Source of the DNA: Hymenoscyphus infarciens
Lineage: Eukaryota > Ascomycota > Leotiomycetes > Helotiales > Helotiaceae
Length of the DNA stretch: 64,000 bases
Assembly (NCBI GenBank): GCA_001414345.1
Contig: LLCB01000038.1
Coordinates: forward strand, 62,001 to 126,000
Reading direction: 5' to 3'
Position 1 is the first letter of the stretch. Each line of letters starts with the position of its first letter. Made by a program: the position numbers and the translations under genes. Under the pieces are notes generated by a model. That model searched no databases and was not told where the DNA came from. It saw only the letters and a list, made by a program, of their open reading frames with translations. Below, piece by piece: positions 42,773 through 55,209 of this stretch.

Positions 42773-45700
42773 ATGGACGTCAACTCGGTGCTCTTGAACA
42801 CCTTCTCCCCAGGTCAGCAGCTCCCTCGCGCCTCGGCCTATATACCTATGCTATAGCCATGGCTCACCAACCTGGAGGCATACAGCTGCTAACAACCTGC
42901 AGATGCGACGATTCGAAATGCTGCTGAACAGCAACTGACGCATGCCGCCGAGTCAAATTTCGTAGGTTGCCCTCCTTGACCGCACATCTGCCTCGCGCAA
43001 GCACCACAGCTAACCCTCGCTGCTCTTCTAGGCCGGATACCTCGTCACCCTCGTGCAGGAGCTTGCTAACGAGGAGGCCCAAGGTCCTGTTCGAGCTGCC
43101 GCTGGTATTGCCCTCAAGAACGCCTTTACCGCACGCGAATTTGCCAGGCTGCAAGAATTGAATGAAAAATGGATCCAGCTAGACCCGGATACGAAGAAGC
43201 GCGTCAAGGAGTTGACTCTTCAGACTTTGGCTTCCAACACATCACAGGCTGGTCAGGCTGCCGCACAAGTCGTTGCCTCGATCGCCGCTATTGAGCTTCC
43301 AAGCGATCAATGGCCAGAGTTGATGCCCAGCTTGGTTCGAAATGTTGGCGAGGGAGGCGACCACCTGAAACAATCGTCACTGACGACCATTGGCTTTATC
43401 TGCGAGAGTCCTGATGACCATCTGCGAATGAGCCTCATCCAGCACTCCAATGCTATCTTGACCGCTGTTGTCCAGGGTGCGCGAAAGGAGGAGCCAAATC
43501 CTGAAGTTCGTCTTGCCGCCATCTACGCCCTCGGGGACTCGCTCGAGTTTGTGGATAGCAACTTTAAGAATGAAGGCGAGCGAAACTATATTATGCAGGT
43601 TATCTGCGAGGCTACACAAGCTCCGGATTCTCGGATACAACAGGGGGCTTTTGGGTGCTTGAACAGAATCATGTCCTTGTACTACGAGTTGATGCGCTTT
43701 TACATGGAGAAGGCGCTTTTCGGTCTTACCATCATGGGTATGAAGAGCGAAGAGGAAGATGTCGCCAAGCTTGCTGTTGAATTCTGGAGCACGGTTTGCG
43801 AAGAGGAAATCGCAATTGAGGATGATAACGCTCAGGTATGTGACGGCCTCTCGTTAGTTACGAACCCTGCTAATCTAATTCCTAGCTTGAGAGACCCGAA
43901 GAAATGCGACAGATCTTCCACTTCAGTGCCGTTGCAACCAATGAAGTTGTTCCAGTTTTGTTAACACTTCTTACCAAACAAGATGAGGATGCCGCTGATG
44001 ACGAGTATAACATTTCTCGTGCTGCATACCAATGTCTGCAACTTTATTCTCAAGCAGTTGGTGGTGCAATCATCCAGCCAGTTCTGTCATTCGTCGAGGC
44101 CAACTTGCGCTCCGAGGATTGGCACAACAGAGATGCTGCCGTTTCTGCGTTTGGTGCCATCATGGAAGGACCCGACGACAAGACCATTGAGCCAATTGTC
44201 AAGCAAGCTCTTCCAGTCATCATTAGCATGATGGATGACAAGGTCATCCACGTCAAGGACTCGACTGCATATGCTCTTGGCCGTATCACCGAGGCCTGCT
44301 CCGAGGCAATTGACCCTGAAGTCCACCTCCCAAAGCTCGTTGCATCTCTCTTTGAGGGTCTCATTAGCAGCCCAAAGATGGCAGGCTCATGCTGTTGGGC
44401 TTTGATGAACCTTGCCGAGCGTTTCTCTGGTGACATTGGCTGCCAACAGAACGCTCTCACGCCTCATTTCAATGAGAGCATCTCTCGTCTTCTCCAGGTC
44501 ACCGAGAGACCTGATGCAGACAACCAACTCCGCACTGCTGCGTATGAAGTTCTCAACACCTTTGTCCAAAATGCCGCAAATGATAGCTTAGGTTCGGTAG
44601 CTTCTCTCTCAGAAGTCATCCTCAAGCGTTTGGAGGATACCATCCCACTTCAGAGCCAGGTTGTCAGTGTCGAGGACAAGATTACCCTTGAAGAGATTCA
44701 AACCAGCTTGTGCACTGTCCTCCTTGCCATCATCCAACGTCTCGAAATGGAGATCCGCCCACAATCCGACCGAATCATGGGTGTCTTGTTGCAGATGCTT
44801 TCTACTGCCGGCCCCAAGTCTAGCGTTCCCGATGCCATCTTTGCAACCGTCAGCGCTTTGGCCAATGCACTCGAGGATGGATTTGCCCCATACATGGAAC
44901 CATTCTCGCCATTCCTCTACAATGCCCTCAACAACCAAGAGGAGCCTGCTCTATGCTCAATGGCGATTGGTCTCGTTAGTGATATCACTCGTTCGTTAGG
45001 TCCTCTATGCCAGCCATACTGTGATGCATTCATGAACTCTTTGTTAAACAACTTGCGGGTATGTTATTTTCCCCAGCCAATTCCCCTCGAAACTAAAAAA
45101 ACGAACCCCCTTCTCCCGCTCAACAATTCTTCTGACTTTGATTGCTAACCTTCCTCCTAGAGCACGGCTCTTGCCAACCAGTTTAAGCCTGCAATTCTTC
45201 AATGCTTTGGAGATATTGCTGGTGCCATCGGTGGCCCCTTTGAGACATATCTTTCCGTTGTTGCCCAAGTTCTCCAACAGGCCGGTGGTGTTCAAGCAAC
45301 CCCAGAAGGAACCTATGAGATGTTCGACTACGTCATCTCATTGCGCGAAGGTATCATGGATGCTTGGGGTGGAATTATTGGTGCTATGAAGACCGACGGA
45401 AAGAGCAAGTAGTTCGATACTCATATTTTATGCACTCACTGACCATGATATAGCTGCTCTCCTCACTCCATATGTGGAGTCTATCTTCACTCTTCTCAAC
45501 ACTGTCTGGCTCGACCAAAATAGAAGTGATGCTCTCATGAGATCTACGATGGGTGTTATTGGGTATGTCTCTTCGTTACACTGGCTCACTTACATTGCTA
45601 ACATAATTTAGTGATCTTGCCGATGCTTTCCCAAATGGAGAATTTGCTGGGTTCTATAGATCTGACTGGTTGACCACCATGATCAAGGACACCAGATCAA

Positions 45701-45798
45701 ACCGTGATTTCCAAACCCGAACAAACGATACCGCACGATGGGCCCGCGAGCAAGTCAAGCGACAAATTGGTGGCGTCCAAGGAGTTCAACAAACCTGA
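42773..45798 (+). CDS. KAP95: Importin subunit beta-1 (karyopherin beta, Kap95)
   Basis: Seven exons (42773-42812, 42903-42961, 43032-43835, 43886-45058, 45161-45404, 45454-45562, 45612-45798) give 871 aa, the usual length. The protein carries importin-alpha/NLS cargo through nuclear pores. It starts MDVNSVLLNTFSPDATIRNAA with the importin-beta N-terminal HEAT repeat. It continues as an all-helical HEAT solenoid with family phrases such as LKNAFTAREFARLQELNEKW, CWALMNLAERFSG and LVSDITRSLGPLC. All joins keep phase. Intron 5 (45405-45453) seems to use a GC donor: A|GCAAGT...ATATAG joins GK to TALLTPYVES, whereas the neighbouring GT would break the frame. Introns are 49-102 bp. Confidence 0.95.
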
Positions 45799-46859
45799 TG
45801 ATGATTTCTTTGATCATACGCGTCCACGATTATTACTTTTAATATCCTCACTCTAGGGTCGGCGCAATACGTCTACACATAGAGCTAAGGGGGACCTGAT
45901 TGCTTTCTTCGTTAAATTTTTTCATGGCCGACAATTGAGGGGTCTTGTCCTCGATCGGCGGAGTCTCTGCTTTTACTACTTATAATCACCACAATTGTCT
46001 GTTAAATCAAAACCCCCAACATCCAGGAGACCTGGTTCCCGCGAAGTCGACGAGAATCTAAACCACTCACCGGAAGCTGCTCGGCGCAGCAAAACACGAC
46101 ACCTATAGCACCAACAACACCCACCACCTGTATAATAATCCCCGACCCCCTTTTCGCACCGCGCCAATACCCCGTTTATTACATCACGCCCCCCATTTTT
46201 CATTTTACGAATAAAGACATCCCAGGAAGACGTGACCTGGGAACGAGAGACGAGTCAAGAGAGGCTCTAGCCATGTCGCCGGCAAAACTTCATGTAGTTC
46301 TCTCCCACCCTTTTGGCTGGAGCAAGAAATTGCTATTGGAAATCAGGGAGGAAAGGGAACCTGTTATGTAACGCACACATTGATCGACCGATTTGGGTCC
46401 TTTGTGATGGAACGGTGGACATGCGTTTTTTGAGGAAGGAGAGGCAGCGGATTCAAGCCGCTGAGAACGCAGAGGAAGTGATATGTAAGGATAAGAAAGG
46501 GTTTACTTCTGGATATGTGACAAGTGTCATATAGACTTTGGAACTCCCTTTTCTTTTTGTGATCCTAAATCTATGGAGAGTGTATGGGGGTTTCTGGGTG
46601 GAGGAAGATGAACGAGAGATGAGATGAATAAAATGCAATCCCCCTAATATCTATGATGGTTATATGAGTGAGTGATTGTGTGAACGATTGAAGAGATTTA
46701 ACGTACTTGCTGGGATGCCTCGAGTAGCGGTATAGATGCCCGCAAAGAGTAAATTCATAGAGTTCTAGATAGGAAATAATTCCCCATCACTATTCTAAGC
46801 CTAGCGTTGGTAATATATTAACAGGCCATCAGTGTCCAGCATAGGGAGGGCTGGACAAC
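45799..46859. other. Intergenic, no gene seen
   Basis: Short open frames (for example 46,313-46,534) have no domains or splice extensions. I read them as chance. Confidence 0.5.
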
Positions 46860-47072
46860 CACCAGGGGTGGTCAGAACTCGTGGACCTGTCGCCAGACTT
46901 AATTTCCTCAACACTACAACGTGCTATTAGAATCCTAAAGCAATAGTGTCTTTGACTACACTCTACGCTCTAACTTTGTACCCTTGATTTTTTCAGTATT
47001 GTTCTTTGTAGCGTTCTTAGCATATAATTTGGTGGGAAATCGCTGGTCCACGAGTTCTGACCACCCCTGGTG
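46860..47072. mobile_element. 213-bp MITE with perfect 28-bp inverted ends (hAT-like)
   Basis: 46860-46887 (CACCAGGGGTGGTCAG...) and 47045-47072 are exact reverse complements over 28 bases. CAGGGGTG is a common start for hAT-type terminal repeats. No clear 8-bp target duplication can be seen, so the class is a guess. The AT-leaning interior has no coding frame. The intact ends suggest a young insertion. Confidence 0.75.
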
Positions 47073-47356
47073 AACCTCTAGCAAATCATATCAGATCAAA
47101 GTATCTAGGATAATGGAATTGAAAGAGTGCTATATTTGCATCTCCTTGGAGATTGAGATGATCTCATTTAGTAGATCTTAATTCAGACGCTGACCAGGGC
47201 CAAAAACGATCTCTTGCCAAGTACGGCTTGCTATGACATAAGCCATTCTTACATCGCAGGGCTGAAAACATCGCCTCTCCTTCCGAGGACTCAAAGGCTA
47301 TTTGTTGGTCCTTCAACTTCATACATGATATTTATTTGTACCTTTCCTTTTCATTC

Positions 47357-49547
47357 ATGCCTCTGCATCACGCGCCTCTGCATCACGCGCCTTCGTTAAG
47401 ACGGTTGTTTATCACCTGTTTAGTCCTTCTCAGCTCTGTTTGGGTTCCCCCTGTTTCTGGGGTGGCTTTTGGATATGGCTCGGGCGCGGGTCCATCGCAT
47501 TGTTTGAATGGTGCCCTGATACCTCTCGTTGAGGCACCGCAGATATGTTTGCTAGGAGGAGATGTGAATCTTCTTGATTTTGGGGGCAGAATTTTGAGTG
47601 TAGACATGTATCCTGAGAATGGTGATGAGGGTGGGCCGTGGACTCATCGGCCTGTCTGTATCGAGAGTGATACTGCCGGCTTGGAGGAGGATGAAACTGA
47701 GGAGGAAGAAGAATTCTGCATCTTCACGAACACAACTTTTAACCATGGGGAGGGGGTTTCAATATTCACTACCCCTTCTATTGCTCGGGAATTCTCTGAA
47801 CTTCCTGCGTTCCAAAGCGGGAGTTCTGACTCCCGTACCGATGGAAAGGGAAATCGGGTTTGGTTTACAAAACTTTTGCCTGAAAGAGGTGTTGGTATGC
47901 TGGCTAAGAAGAAGTTGGGACTGGGAGAATTGATCCTGGAATCAAGACCGGTTTTGGTTGTTAATCCTGAGAGGAAGATGGGGAGGAGGTTGGGAGAAGA
48001 GGTGCTTGGTAGGGCTGTTGATCAGTTAAGGGGTGTGACGAGAGGGCGGTATTTGGGGCTTGCCAGAGGAACTGGGGACGAGAGTGTGCGGGTACAGGAT
48101 GTTCTGAAGTGAGTTTCTTGATTTATCTTTTGATTTGTGTTTGGAGGAAGGGACGTGATGGGGATTTTTCTATTTTGAGGAATGGGGAATTGAGATTGTG
48201 CCTTTTATTTTTGCTGTCGTTGTGGCAGGTCAAGGGGAAGGAAGGGCCTCGAATCTTGTCTCCCCGAAGGTCGAGACGAGGTCGAATTAGGGAAGGAAAA
48301 GACGAGGTCTTTTAGGGAAGGAAGAACATCGACACCTGTCCAGACCCACCAACATCAGCCAGAAGGGAAGCCACGACATTGCCATCGACATTGGAGGGAT
48401 TTGAAAGTCTTGTGTAAAAAACAGTGACGGGAAAGCTTTGAAGAGAAATAAGCTGACGTATTGCTGCAGATCGAATACATTCGAGGTTCAGGTTGGGGGG
48501 AAGATGCATCTTGCTATCTTTTTGGAACCGGCGAGGTTGAATCATGATTGCGCTCCGAAGTAAGTTGTTTTTGACATTTCTCTCGTTTCCCCTTTTCAGG
48601 GTTGGAGGGGAGTCTGGGAGACGAGGGAAAATGGGAGGGGATATGTGGGTGTTATTACTGACTTTGGCAGTGCGCAATATTATATTGATTCGGAGACTTT
48701 GACACACTACGTGCATGCTGTGAGACCTATTTCTGTAGACGAAGAGATTACTATTTCTTGTGAGTTTGTTCCATTCTTGATTTTGTGAGCATAGAGGTGG
48801 ATTGGACATTTGTATACTTGGTCAGAGAATGACCGTGCTATGGATCGTTGTTTACAACAAGAAACCATGCATCTGAAGGGCAATCTGAGCCGGCACCGGG
48901 CTAGGTATGCTCTGGACTGGCCTAGTTTGTTCGTTCCTTGTTCACTCTCATCAGGGTAGCAATGTCTTGGTGAGAGGGAAGGAGTGGCCTCAAGTTTTGT
49001 CTCCCAAATTGAGAGGGAAGAAGCCAAGGCACGATCCAACCGGCTTCAACCAAAAGTCCCTAGCCACTTAATTCTCCACCCCTAGAGTCTTCTTTTGCAC
49101 ACTTTCTTACCAGAAACAGACACGAACCCCTTCCAACCAGCCGCTACTAGGCAAGAGCACCTGCGCAAAGCCTTCAACTTCACCTGCACCTGTCATCTCT
49201 GCGCCACGCATGAAAAATCCGATAAGACAATCGCCCAAATCAAATCCATCCAAGAAATTCTTGGAAATTGGGATTCTGAAAATCCCAATGCTGGCCAGCA
49301 AGCAAAGCGTTTACTCACACTCTACCAAGAGTTGAACTTGTATGCTTTCTTCGACATGGCATTTGGATTTGCATCATTGGCATTCAATTCCATTGGGGAG
49401 GAGGAGAAAGCTGGTATGTATGCGGAGAGGGCGAAGAATTATGTGGAGATGCGGTATGGACCTAACGCAGCAGATTTTGCCCTGTGGCAGAGCATTGTTG
49501 AGAATCCGAGGGGGCACTGGAGTTGGAATTATAGGGTTGACCGTTGA
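47357..49547 (+). CDS. SET-domain protein (SMYD/SET5-like)
   Basis: Four exons (47357-48108, 48470-48559, 48671-48759, 49120-49547) give 452 aa. The SET domain is split across them: GVGMLAKKKLGLGELILESRPVLVV, SNTFEV and LEPARLNHDCAPNAQYY (the AdoMet and substrate-site NHxCxPN motif), and VRPISVDEEITISYTNP with the catalytic tyrosine. A cysteine-rich FTCTCHLC follows, then a helical C-terminal part, as in fungal SET proteins that methylate lysine. The N-terminus (MPLHHAP...RRLFITCLVLLSSVWVPPVSG) looks like a signal peptide or anchor, unusual for a nuclear or cytosolic methyltransferase. Introns 1 and 3 are long for this window (361 and 360 bp). The ATG at 47357 is the first in frame; upstream coding without ATG cannot be excluded. 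Confidence 0.85.
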
Positions 49548-50561
49548 TTGTACTAGAGCTTCTGATAATTAGCGGTCATTGAATTCTCAATCTTGCCTTT
49601 TCGCGGATCTGAACAATATCGTTTGAATACACTTAGAAAAATCGAATTAGGACTAATTGGTCTCAACTCAATTATCCTAAACATCGTCGAATAATGTTAT
49701 TCGATATTTTTCCGAGGTATGCTGAGCCATGGAATAGCCTCTTACTGTGTCGCCATGGCGTTTGATCTGTTTTGATTACACGTTTTCTGTTGCCTTCTTC
49801 CTCTTGATTTTGAGATTCAACGTCAGTAACGTTATGGTCTCAGTATATTCGCACAAGAGTTGCCTCGAAGTCTTGGAAATTTAAGCAACAGTAACAAGAT
49901 ATTAGCCGAAGCTTAAGTAAGTTAACCACTTACACCGAAAACTCTCAAAATAGACCAAGTCGCCTCTCCATAACCCCGGATTCTCATTCTCATCATATTA
50001 AAATAACCTTCATCGCACGATATTCACATCCCATTATTTACCCCTAATCATTCCGCCCACTTAACCGCAGGTAGCAACATTCATAAATTAGCATCATTCG
50101 ATTTTCCAACTCAAACCAGTACAATGGATACTTTCCATTGTTGCCAACTAGAAAACATGAAAACTGCTGCCTGGCGTCGATCTACTATGTAATACGAGGT
50201 CTAATCTTCCCAAATGATGCGGTACAATCTATTTCGTTTGGGAAGCAATCAAATTCGCGTAACTTTATGAGGAATGGATACAGCCAATTTGTCGCGGCTA
50301 TTAGCCAGCAACCGAATTAATGTGGCGAGTATGCATGACCCCGGTGTCGCCGTATGTTACTTGGCGTGGTTTGGGTGTCATGAATTTTTTAAAAAAAATC
50401 TGGATGTTAATATGTTTGTTGGGGATGGAGAGGTTTATATAAAGTTGGGTTGAAGCCCGCCTGTTGCTTTCTGTTCTTCATCCCTACTATTAACCGTTCA
50501 TAAGTTACACACATACCATTTCAATCCCAAAAAAGACCCTCCACAAATTTTTGTAGGACAA
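49548..50561. other. Intergenic, promoter of DUF4360 gene at right end
   Basis: No gene seen; holds the TATA box noted separately. Confidence 0.5.
50436..50443 (+). promoter_or_regulatory. TATA box of DUF4360 gene
   Basis: TATATAAA 126 bp before the ATG, followed by a CT-rich leader with CATCCCTACTATT. A strong TATA box fits a highly inducible secreted protein. Confidence 0.55.
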
Positions 50562-51322
50562 ATGTTCTATACAACTTCCATCGCATCCAAAATGCACCTC
50601 ACAGCGCTTCCGTCCCTCGCTCTTCTCTTCCTCAACATCTCCCTCACCGAATCCGCCCCCACAGAAGCCGTACAAGGAATCTCAAATGCACCTGCTGAAG
50701 CCAACGCCCGCCTAGTCTCTATGGGTTACTCCGGATCAGGCTGTCCCCAAGGGAGTGCCTCGAAAGAATACGACCCTGCAATCAACACAAACCGGTGGTT
50801 TTTCCCTGGAATCTCGGCACGCATCGGACCCAATGTATCGCAAGATCAGAAAACAGAGAACTGTGAAGTACAACTTTCGATTGCGACGAATTCTGGTTGG
50901 AGATTCACGGTTAGGGGGAAGAATGATGATAGCACGGACATGAAGACGAGGGTCGATTTGGGAGGTGGCGCGACCGGGAGCTATGTTTCTACTTATTATG
51001 TTGCAGGAGGTGATTCGGTTTGTCTTCCTCTTCCTCCTTCTTTATTGTGGATCTTAGGTGGACCGGGCTGATAAGTATATAGGCAACTGTGAGATATGAC
51101 TACACGGGCCCAAGAAGCGGGGACACCACTGTATCCGATCCTGCTCCTGGACCTGCATATCCTCATTCTCCCTGTGGCGGCGGGATATTGGTTGTCAACC
51201 ATCGTGTGGCTCTTTCGGGTGGCAGTTCGGCGGTTGGATCGATGGAACTTTATGGGGATGCGGGGGGGAGACCGAATGATAATTTTGTTCCTTGGGGTGC
51301 GTTGGCATGGGAGAGATGTTAG
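50562..51322 (+). CDS. Secreted DUF4360-family protein
   Basis: Two exons (50562-51017, 51083-51322; 65-bp intron) give 231 aa. A hydrophobic leader, most likely from the second ATG at 50592 (MHLTALPSLALLFLNISLTESAP), is a signal peptide. The mature part shows the DUF4360 layout: GCPQGS near the start, IGPNVSQDQKTENCEVQLSI, a beta-rich middle (SGWRFTVRGK), DYTGP, and SPCGGG with a late beta segment ending in a C-terminal cysteine. Four cysteines in the mature part could form two disulfides. The family is common in fungi and some bacteria and has no known activity; an extracellular or wall role is inferred. Confidence 0.85.
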
Positions 51323-52398
51323 GCTGGGGATGAGGAGGGTGATCAAGATTGTAAATAGGGGCATCTTTGGGAAGATTTTTGGAGTATGGTGCTGTAAGAG
51401 TTTGTCGGTATTGAATCTACGATTCTTGAAGCCATTGCTTGGGACTCCAATTTTGGCCCCCAAATCGTGAGAAATTCTACCACCAATGTACTTCCGAAGC
51501 TCTCAATAATTCCCAAGACAAGTGCCACCCGCTCCCCGGAGATAGTCTCAGAATCTGCAAATCTTTGGTTTTTTAGAATTCACCGAACCCGTCTCGGTTA
51601 TTTGATGGGGTTCAACTACTTCGACTTTGGGTGATTTACCTGTGTAGTATAGAGTGAGTTCGTAATGAGAGTTTTAGTAAATTGATTACCGAATGATTCA
51701 ACGAAATTGCTTCTTCCGAAGAATTGACGATAAACAGGGTTTCTAGTTAAATTTAGAAGAGGTTCATAGTAAATGCTTGTTCTAGATACTCCAGAGAATA
51801 GGATGTTTGAATATACTTCAGACGGTCAGATAAGCGGTTCATTATCTACTCATTGAAATGCCCCAGTATACTCATGCTTCCAGGACCTGGTTACTTGATT
51901 TCGTAAAGTTGTCAAATACTTGTCAGTACACATACACTTTTCACCACGGGACATTAATCAGTGGTGTGGCTATGTTTTATATGTTAGTAAGACAGTAACA
52001 GAAAGAAATCTCGTTTGAGTTGGGAAGGAGAAACATGCGTTGACATTTACGAAGCGAAGATATTGAACGAATTTTCCAAGAGTTTCACAGGCAAGAACTC
52101 GGTGGATGTATTGTATGAATTGAGTTCTCAGCTGAACCTTATCGTTGACCAAGAAGTGTGTCTCGCCTGAGCCCTAAGTCCCCCTTACTTCCACATGTTA
52201 ATCGATCGATCGAGAACATATCTCTTTCAGCACAACCGACGAAGCAAGGGGAACGAGCGATTCATTGCGTTCGAATTTCATTAACTGACTACGAATTATG
52301 GATACCGAATACGATGCCGATCAACTGACCAGGTAAAAAAATAAATCCACAAAGGTCTCAGACAAACCAACCCCGTACCACGAGAAATAGCCCTTTCT
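51323..52398. other. Intergenic, no gene seen
   Basis: Normal composition, scattered chance open frames only. Confidence 0.55.
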
Positions 52399-54225
52399 CT
52401 ATCCCGAGAACCTGAACCCCGGATGATCATCTCCCAAATTCTCCGCTTCCCTCTCCCCCAGCCTTAATCTATCATTTCTCTCTCCCCTATCGCGCTTCTT
52501 GTTCTCAGCGATAACACCAAAATACATGGCCGTGCAAGCCAACCCACAAACCCAAATCATCCCCAACGCAGTCCCATATCCCGTCTTAAACACCGGCGCT
52601 TCAGTTTGAATAAAAATTAAACTCCCAATAACACCAGAGATATTTCCAAGGCCGATTTGCATCGCAGTGCCAAAAGCGCGTTTATAGTGACCGCCGAGAT
52701 TATTGGTTAACCAGACGATGACGAGGGGTTGAGTAATGTACGTTCCGGTTGCGACGAAGAATGTTGCCATATATTTTATTGGGTTTGTGAGGGCATGAGG
52801 TGTGTGCGGGCGACCTTGTGAAAGGAGGAGGATGTAGCCGATGCTGGCGAGGAGGAGGCCTATCATTGTGAAGATATAACGATGCCTGGGAGATGTTAGT
52901 GTGAGAAAGAAATGAGAAGAGGAAAGCCGATGGAGTTTACCTTAGGCGGTCTGAGAGCCAGGCTACGGAGAGGGTTACGACGGCGCAGACGGCATAGACG
53001 GGAATTGTATGGAGTTGTGCTTGGCCTGGTTTGTAGCCGAAACCGTTGATAATAGTGGGAAGAAAGAAGGAGACCGAAAACCCGGAGGTTGAAATTCCGA
53101 GATACATCAGTACACTGCCATTGTCAGTAAACGAATATTAGCAAGTGGGAAGATTGGAAAACCCAGCCCAGATTTTCCAATCTTTCATGATGCGGAAGAA
53201 AGTTGGCTTGTCTAGTCGATCCATTTTTGCAAATTCATTTCCCTTGTCTTCATCAAGACGGCGAGCCAACAAGAGCTTTTCTTCTGGAGTCAAGAATTTC
53301 GTATCTTCAGGCCAGTCGACAATCAACAAGTTAGCAATGATTGAATATACAATGGTAGCAAGGCCTTCGATGATAAAAATCCTAGGATTCAAGTTAGCAA
53401 ATTCTTAGGGGGGATTTGGCACTGTACCATCTCCAACCAGAATAACCTCCAAGTCCATCAAGTTTTACCAACGCGAAAGCCAGCAGGCCAGAGAAGGCTC
53501 CTGCAACAAACCCAGAGCAGAAAAACAAGTTAAACCTCTTTTGCAACTCCATTCGTTGGTAATAGAAGCTCATCAGATACACACAACCTTCCAAAAGTCA
53601 ATCTCGAGATGAAGGCAGGAGAAAAAGAGGGTAATACCTGGGAAGGTACCAGCTTCGAAGATCCCAAGGAAGAATCGACAGACAACCAAACCAGCATAAT
53701 TTGTTACAAATCCTTGGCACATTGCGGCAACACCTGAGAATATATTAGCAAAGCCTTGGGCGGCGGAAAATATTCATGAAGATGGCATACCCCAACAGAA
53801 GGCAAGACCAGATAACCAAGTACTGGGTCTGACCTTCTTTAGTGCGATGTTTGAGGGAACCTTGAAGGAATTAGCTGGAACAATTCGTGAAAGACTGCTA
53901 CACTCACCTCAAGCAAGACATATGGGATGAAGAAAATGAGCAAAGCGACATTGTATTGCGAGCCAGTAAGTTTCAACTCCTTCTGGAGGCCTTGGATCTT
54001 TGCGTTTCCGATATTGATGCGATCGAGGAAAGAGAGCATGTACAAGAAGAATAGAACCGGTGCGACTCGCAAATCAAGTTTTGATATGAGTTGTTTCTCA
54101 GCGACGGAGGGTCCTGCATTGACATTATCGTCTTTGAAAACGATGGGTTCCTCTTCAACAGAGTTGGTGGGTATCTTCTCGATCTCCATGTCGGTAGAGG
54201 TCATTTCGATACCGGTTGGCGCCAT
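52399..54225 (-). CDS. MFS transporter, allantoate/nicotinate permease-like (Dal5/TNA1 family)
   Basis: Seven exons on the minus strand (54225-53908, 53860-53791, 53733-53638, 53587-53428, 53381-53163, 53114-52941, 52885-52399) give 507 aa. The introns of 46-57 bp all have GT-AG ends and keep phase. The protein has the 12-helix plan of the anion:cation symporter group. A 55-residue polar N-terminus is followed by LDLRVAPVLFFLYMLSFLDRINIGNAK in TM1, EVPSNIALKK, the VCRFFLGIFEAGTFPG motif, YYQRMELQKRFNLFF after TM4, the cytosolic WPEDTKFLTPEEK loop, and SDRLRHRYIFT before TM8. These are hallmarks of Dal5/TNA1 relatives. Substrate (allantoate, nicotinate, pantothenate or another carboxylate) cannot be told. 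Confidence 0.9.
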
Positions 54226-55209
54226 GATTCTTGCTTTCTTGTCGTGACAGAGATGCTCAGCTTCACAACGTGGGAAGTGGATAAAGATAGAAATGGAGCG
54301 ATTATGTAGAGAAGTTTGGAGAAGACATAGGGCTGTATTAGCTTCAATTCATACGCGGGTCGCCAGATACGTGAGGAAGAGCGGCTTGCCATTAGCGTAT
54401 GTGGTTGGCCGGCAACCAGTGAAACCCATCGTTGGAAAATCAATAGTTTTTTGAGCAAAAAGATCTGCCACCATATTTCCTAACGGCCTTCTAGGGGGAA
54501 AGCCGATGGTAATTTCCTGAAGGAGGAGTATCAAGGAAGTTGAGGAAGTCTCCACGTTCACTACCGAACCTATCGGAAACTTTTTGACCTCAAAACTCGT
54601 CAAGAAAAGAAAGGAGAGAATCCCCGTCCAATATCTCTGGTGGCTTTGTCCAGATGACTAGGATATTTCGAAAGTACAAAATGAGAGAATTTGATAGGTG
54701 GATACTAGAACAAAATCGCGACCTTGCATTAGTCAAGCCAATTCAGGATACACAAATCAGCCGCGTCCCGAAAATGTTACTGATAGACGCTGTAGAAAAA
54801 GCCACAAAACTGATTGGCGTTATTTGTGTCACATAAATGACAGCCCTGCAACGGTTGTTGAAAGTGCAAGACATCCTTTGCAGACCTCCGGCTCTCCTTA
54901 CTGTGGGAATATTGGAATAGCGAAGATCTTGTGATCCTTGGTCATGCCACAGACCTCCTTACAGAGTGCGGTCAAGCAAACATTGCAGGTATGCGCCTGC
55001 ACGGAAAGACACTCCATGAAGAAAATGTACTCGGGTTGCGATTGGTGCTTGATATTGATCGAAGAGAAAAATATCCCAAGTGAAGAGCCGATCGGGTATA
55101 TCACAGAGACAATTCACCTTGTCTGCACCTTGGTAAAGATATCGGTTATAGATACTTAGAAGCCCCTCTTCCAATTTCCAAGAGCACAAGAAACTTTCAA
55201 GTCGCAAAA
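54226..55209. other. Intergenic between divergent transporter and rhodopsin-domain genes
   Basis: No gene seen. Probably the promoters of the two divergent membrane-protein genes. Confidence 0.55.

Noticed and set aside
46313..46534. 73-codon frame downstream of importin beta
   Set aside because: Starts only at TTG, and an equally long antisense frame overlaps it; no features.
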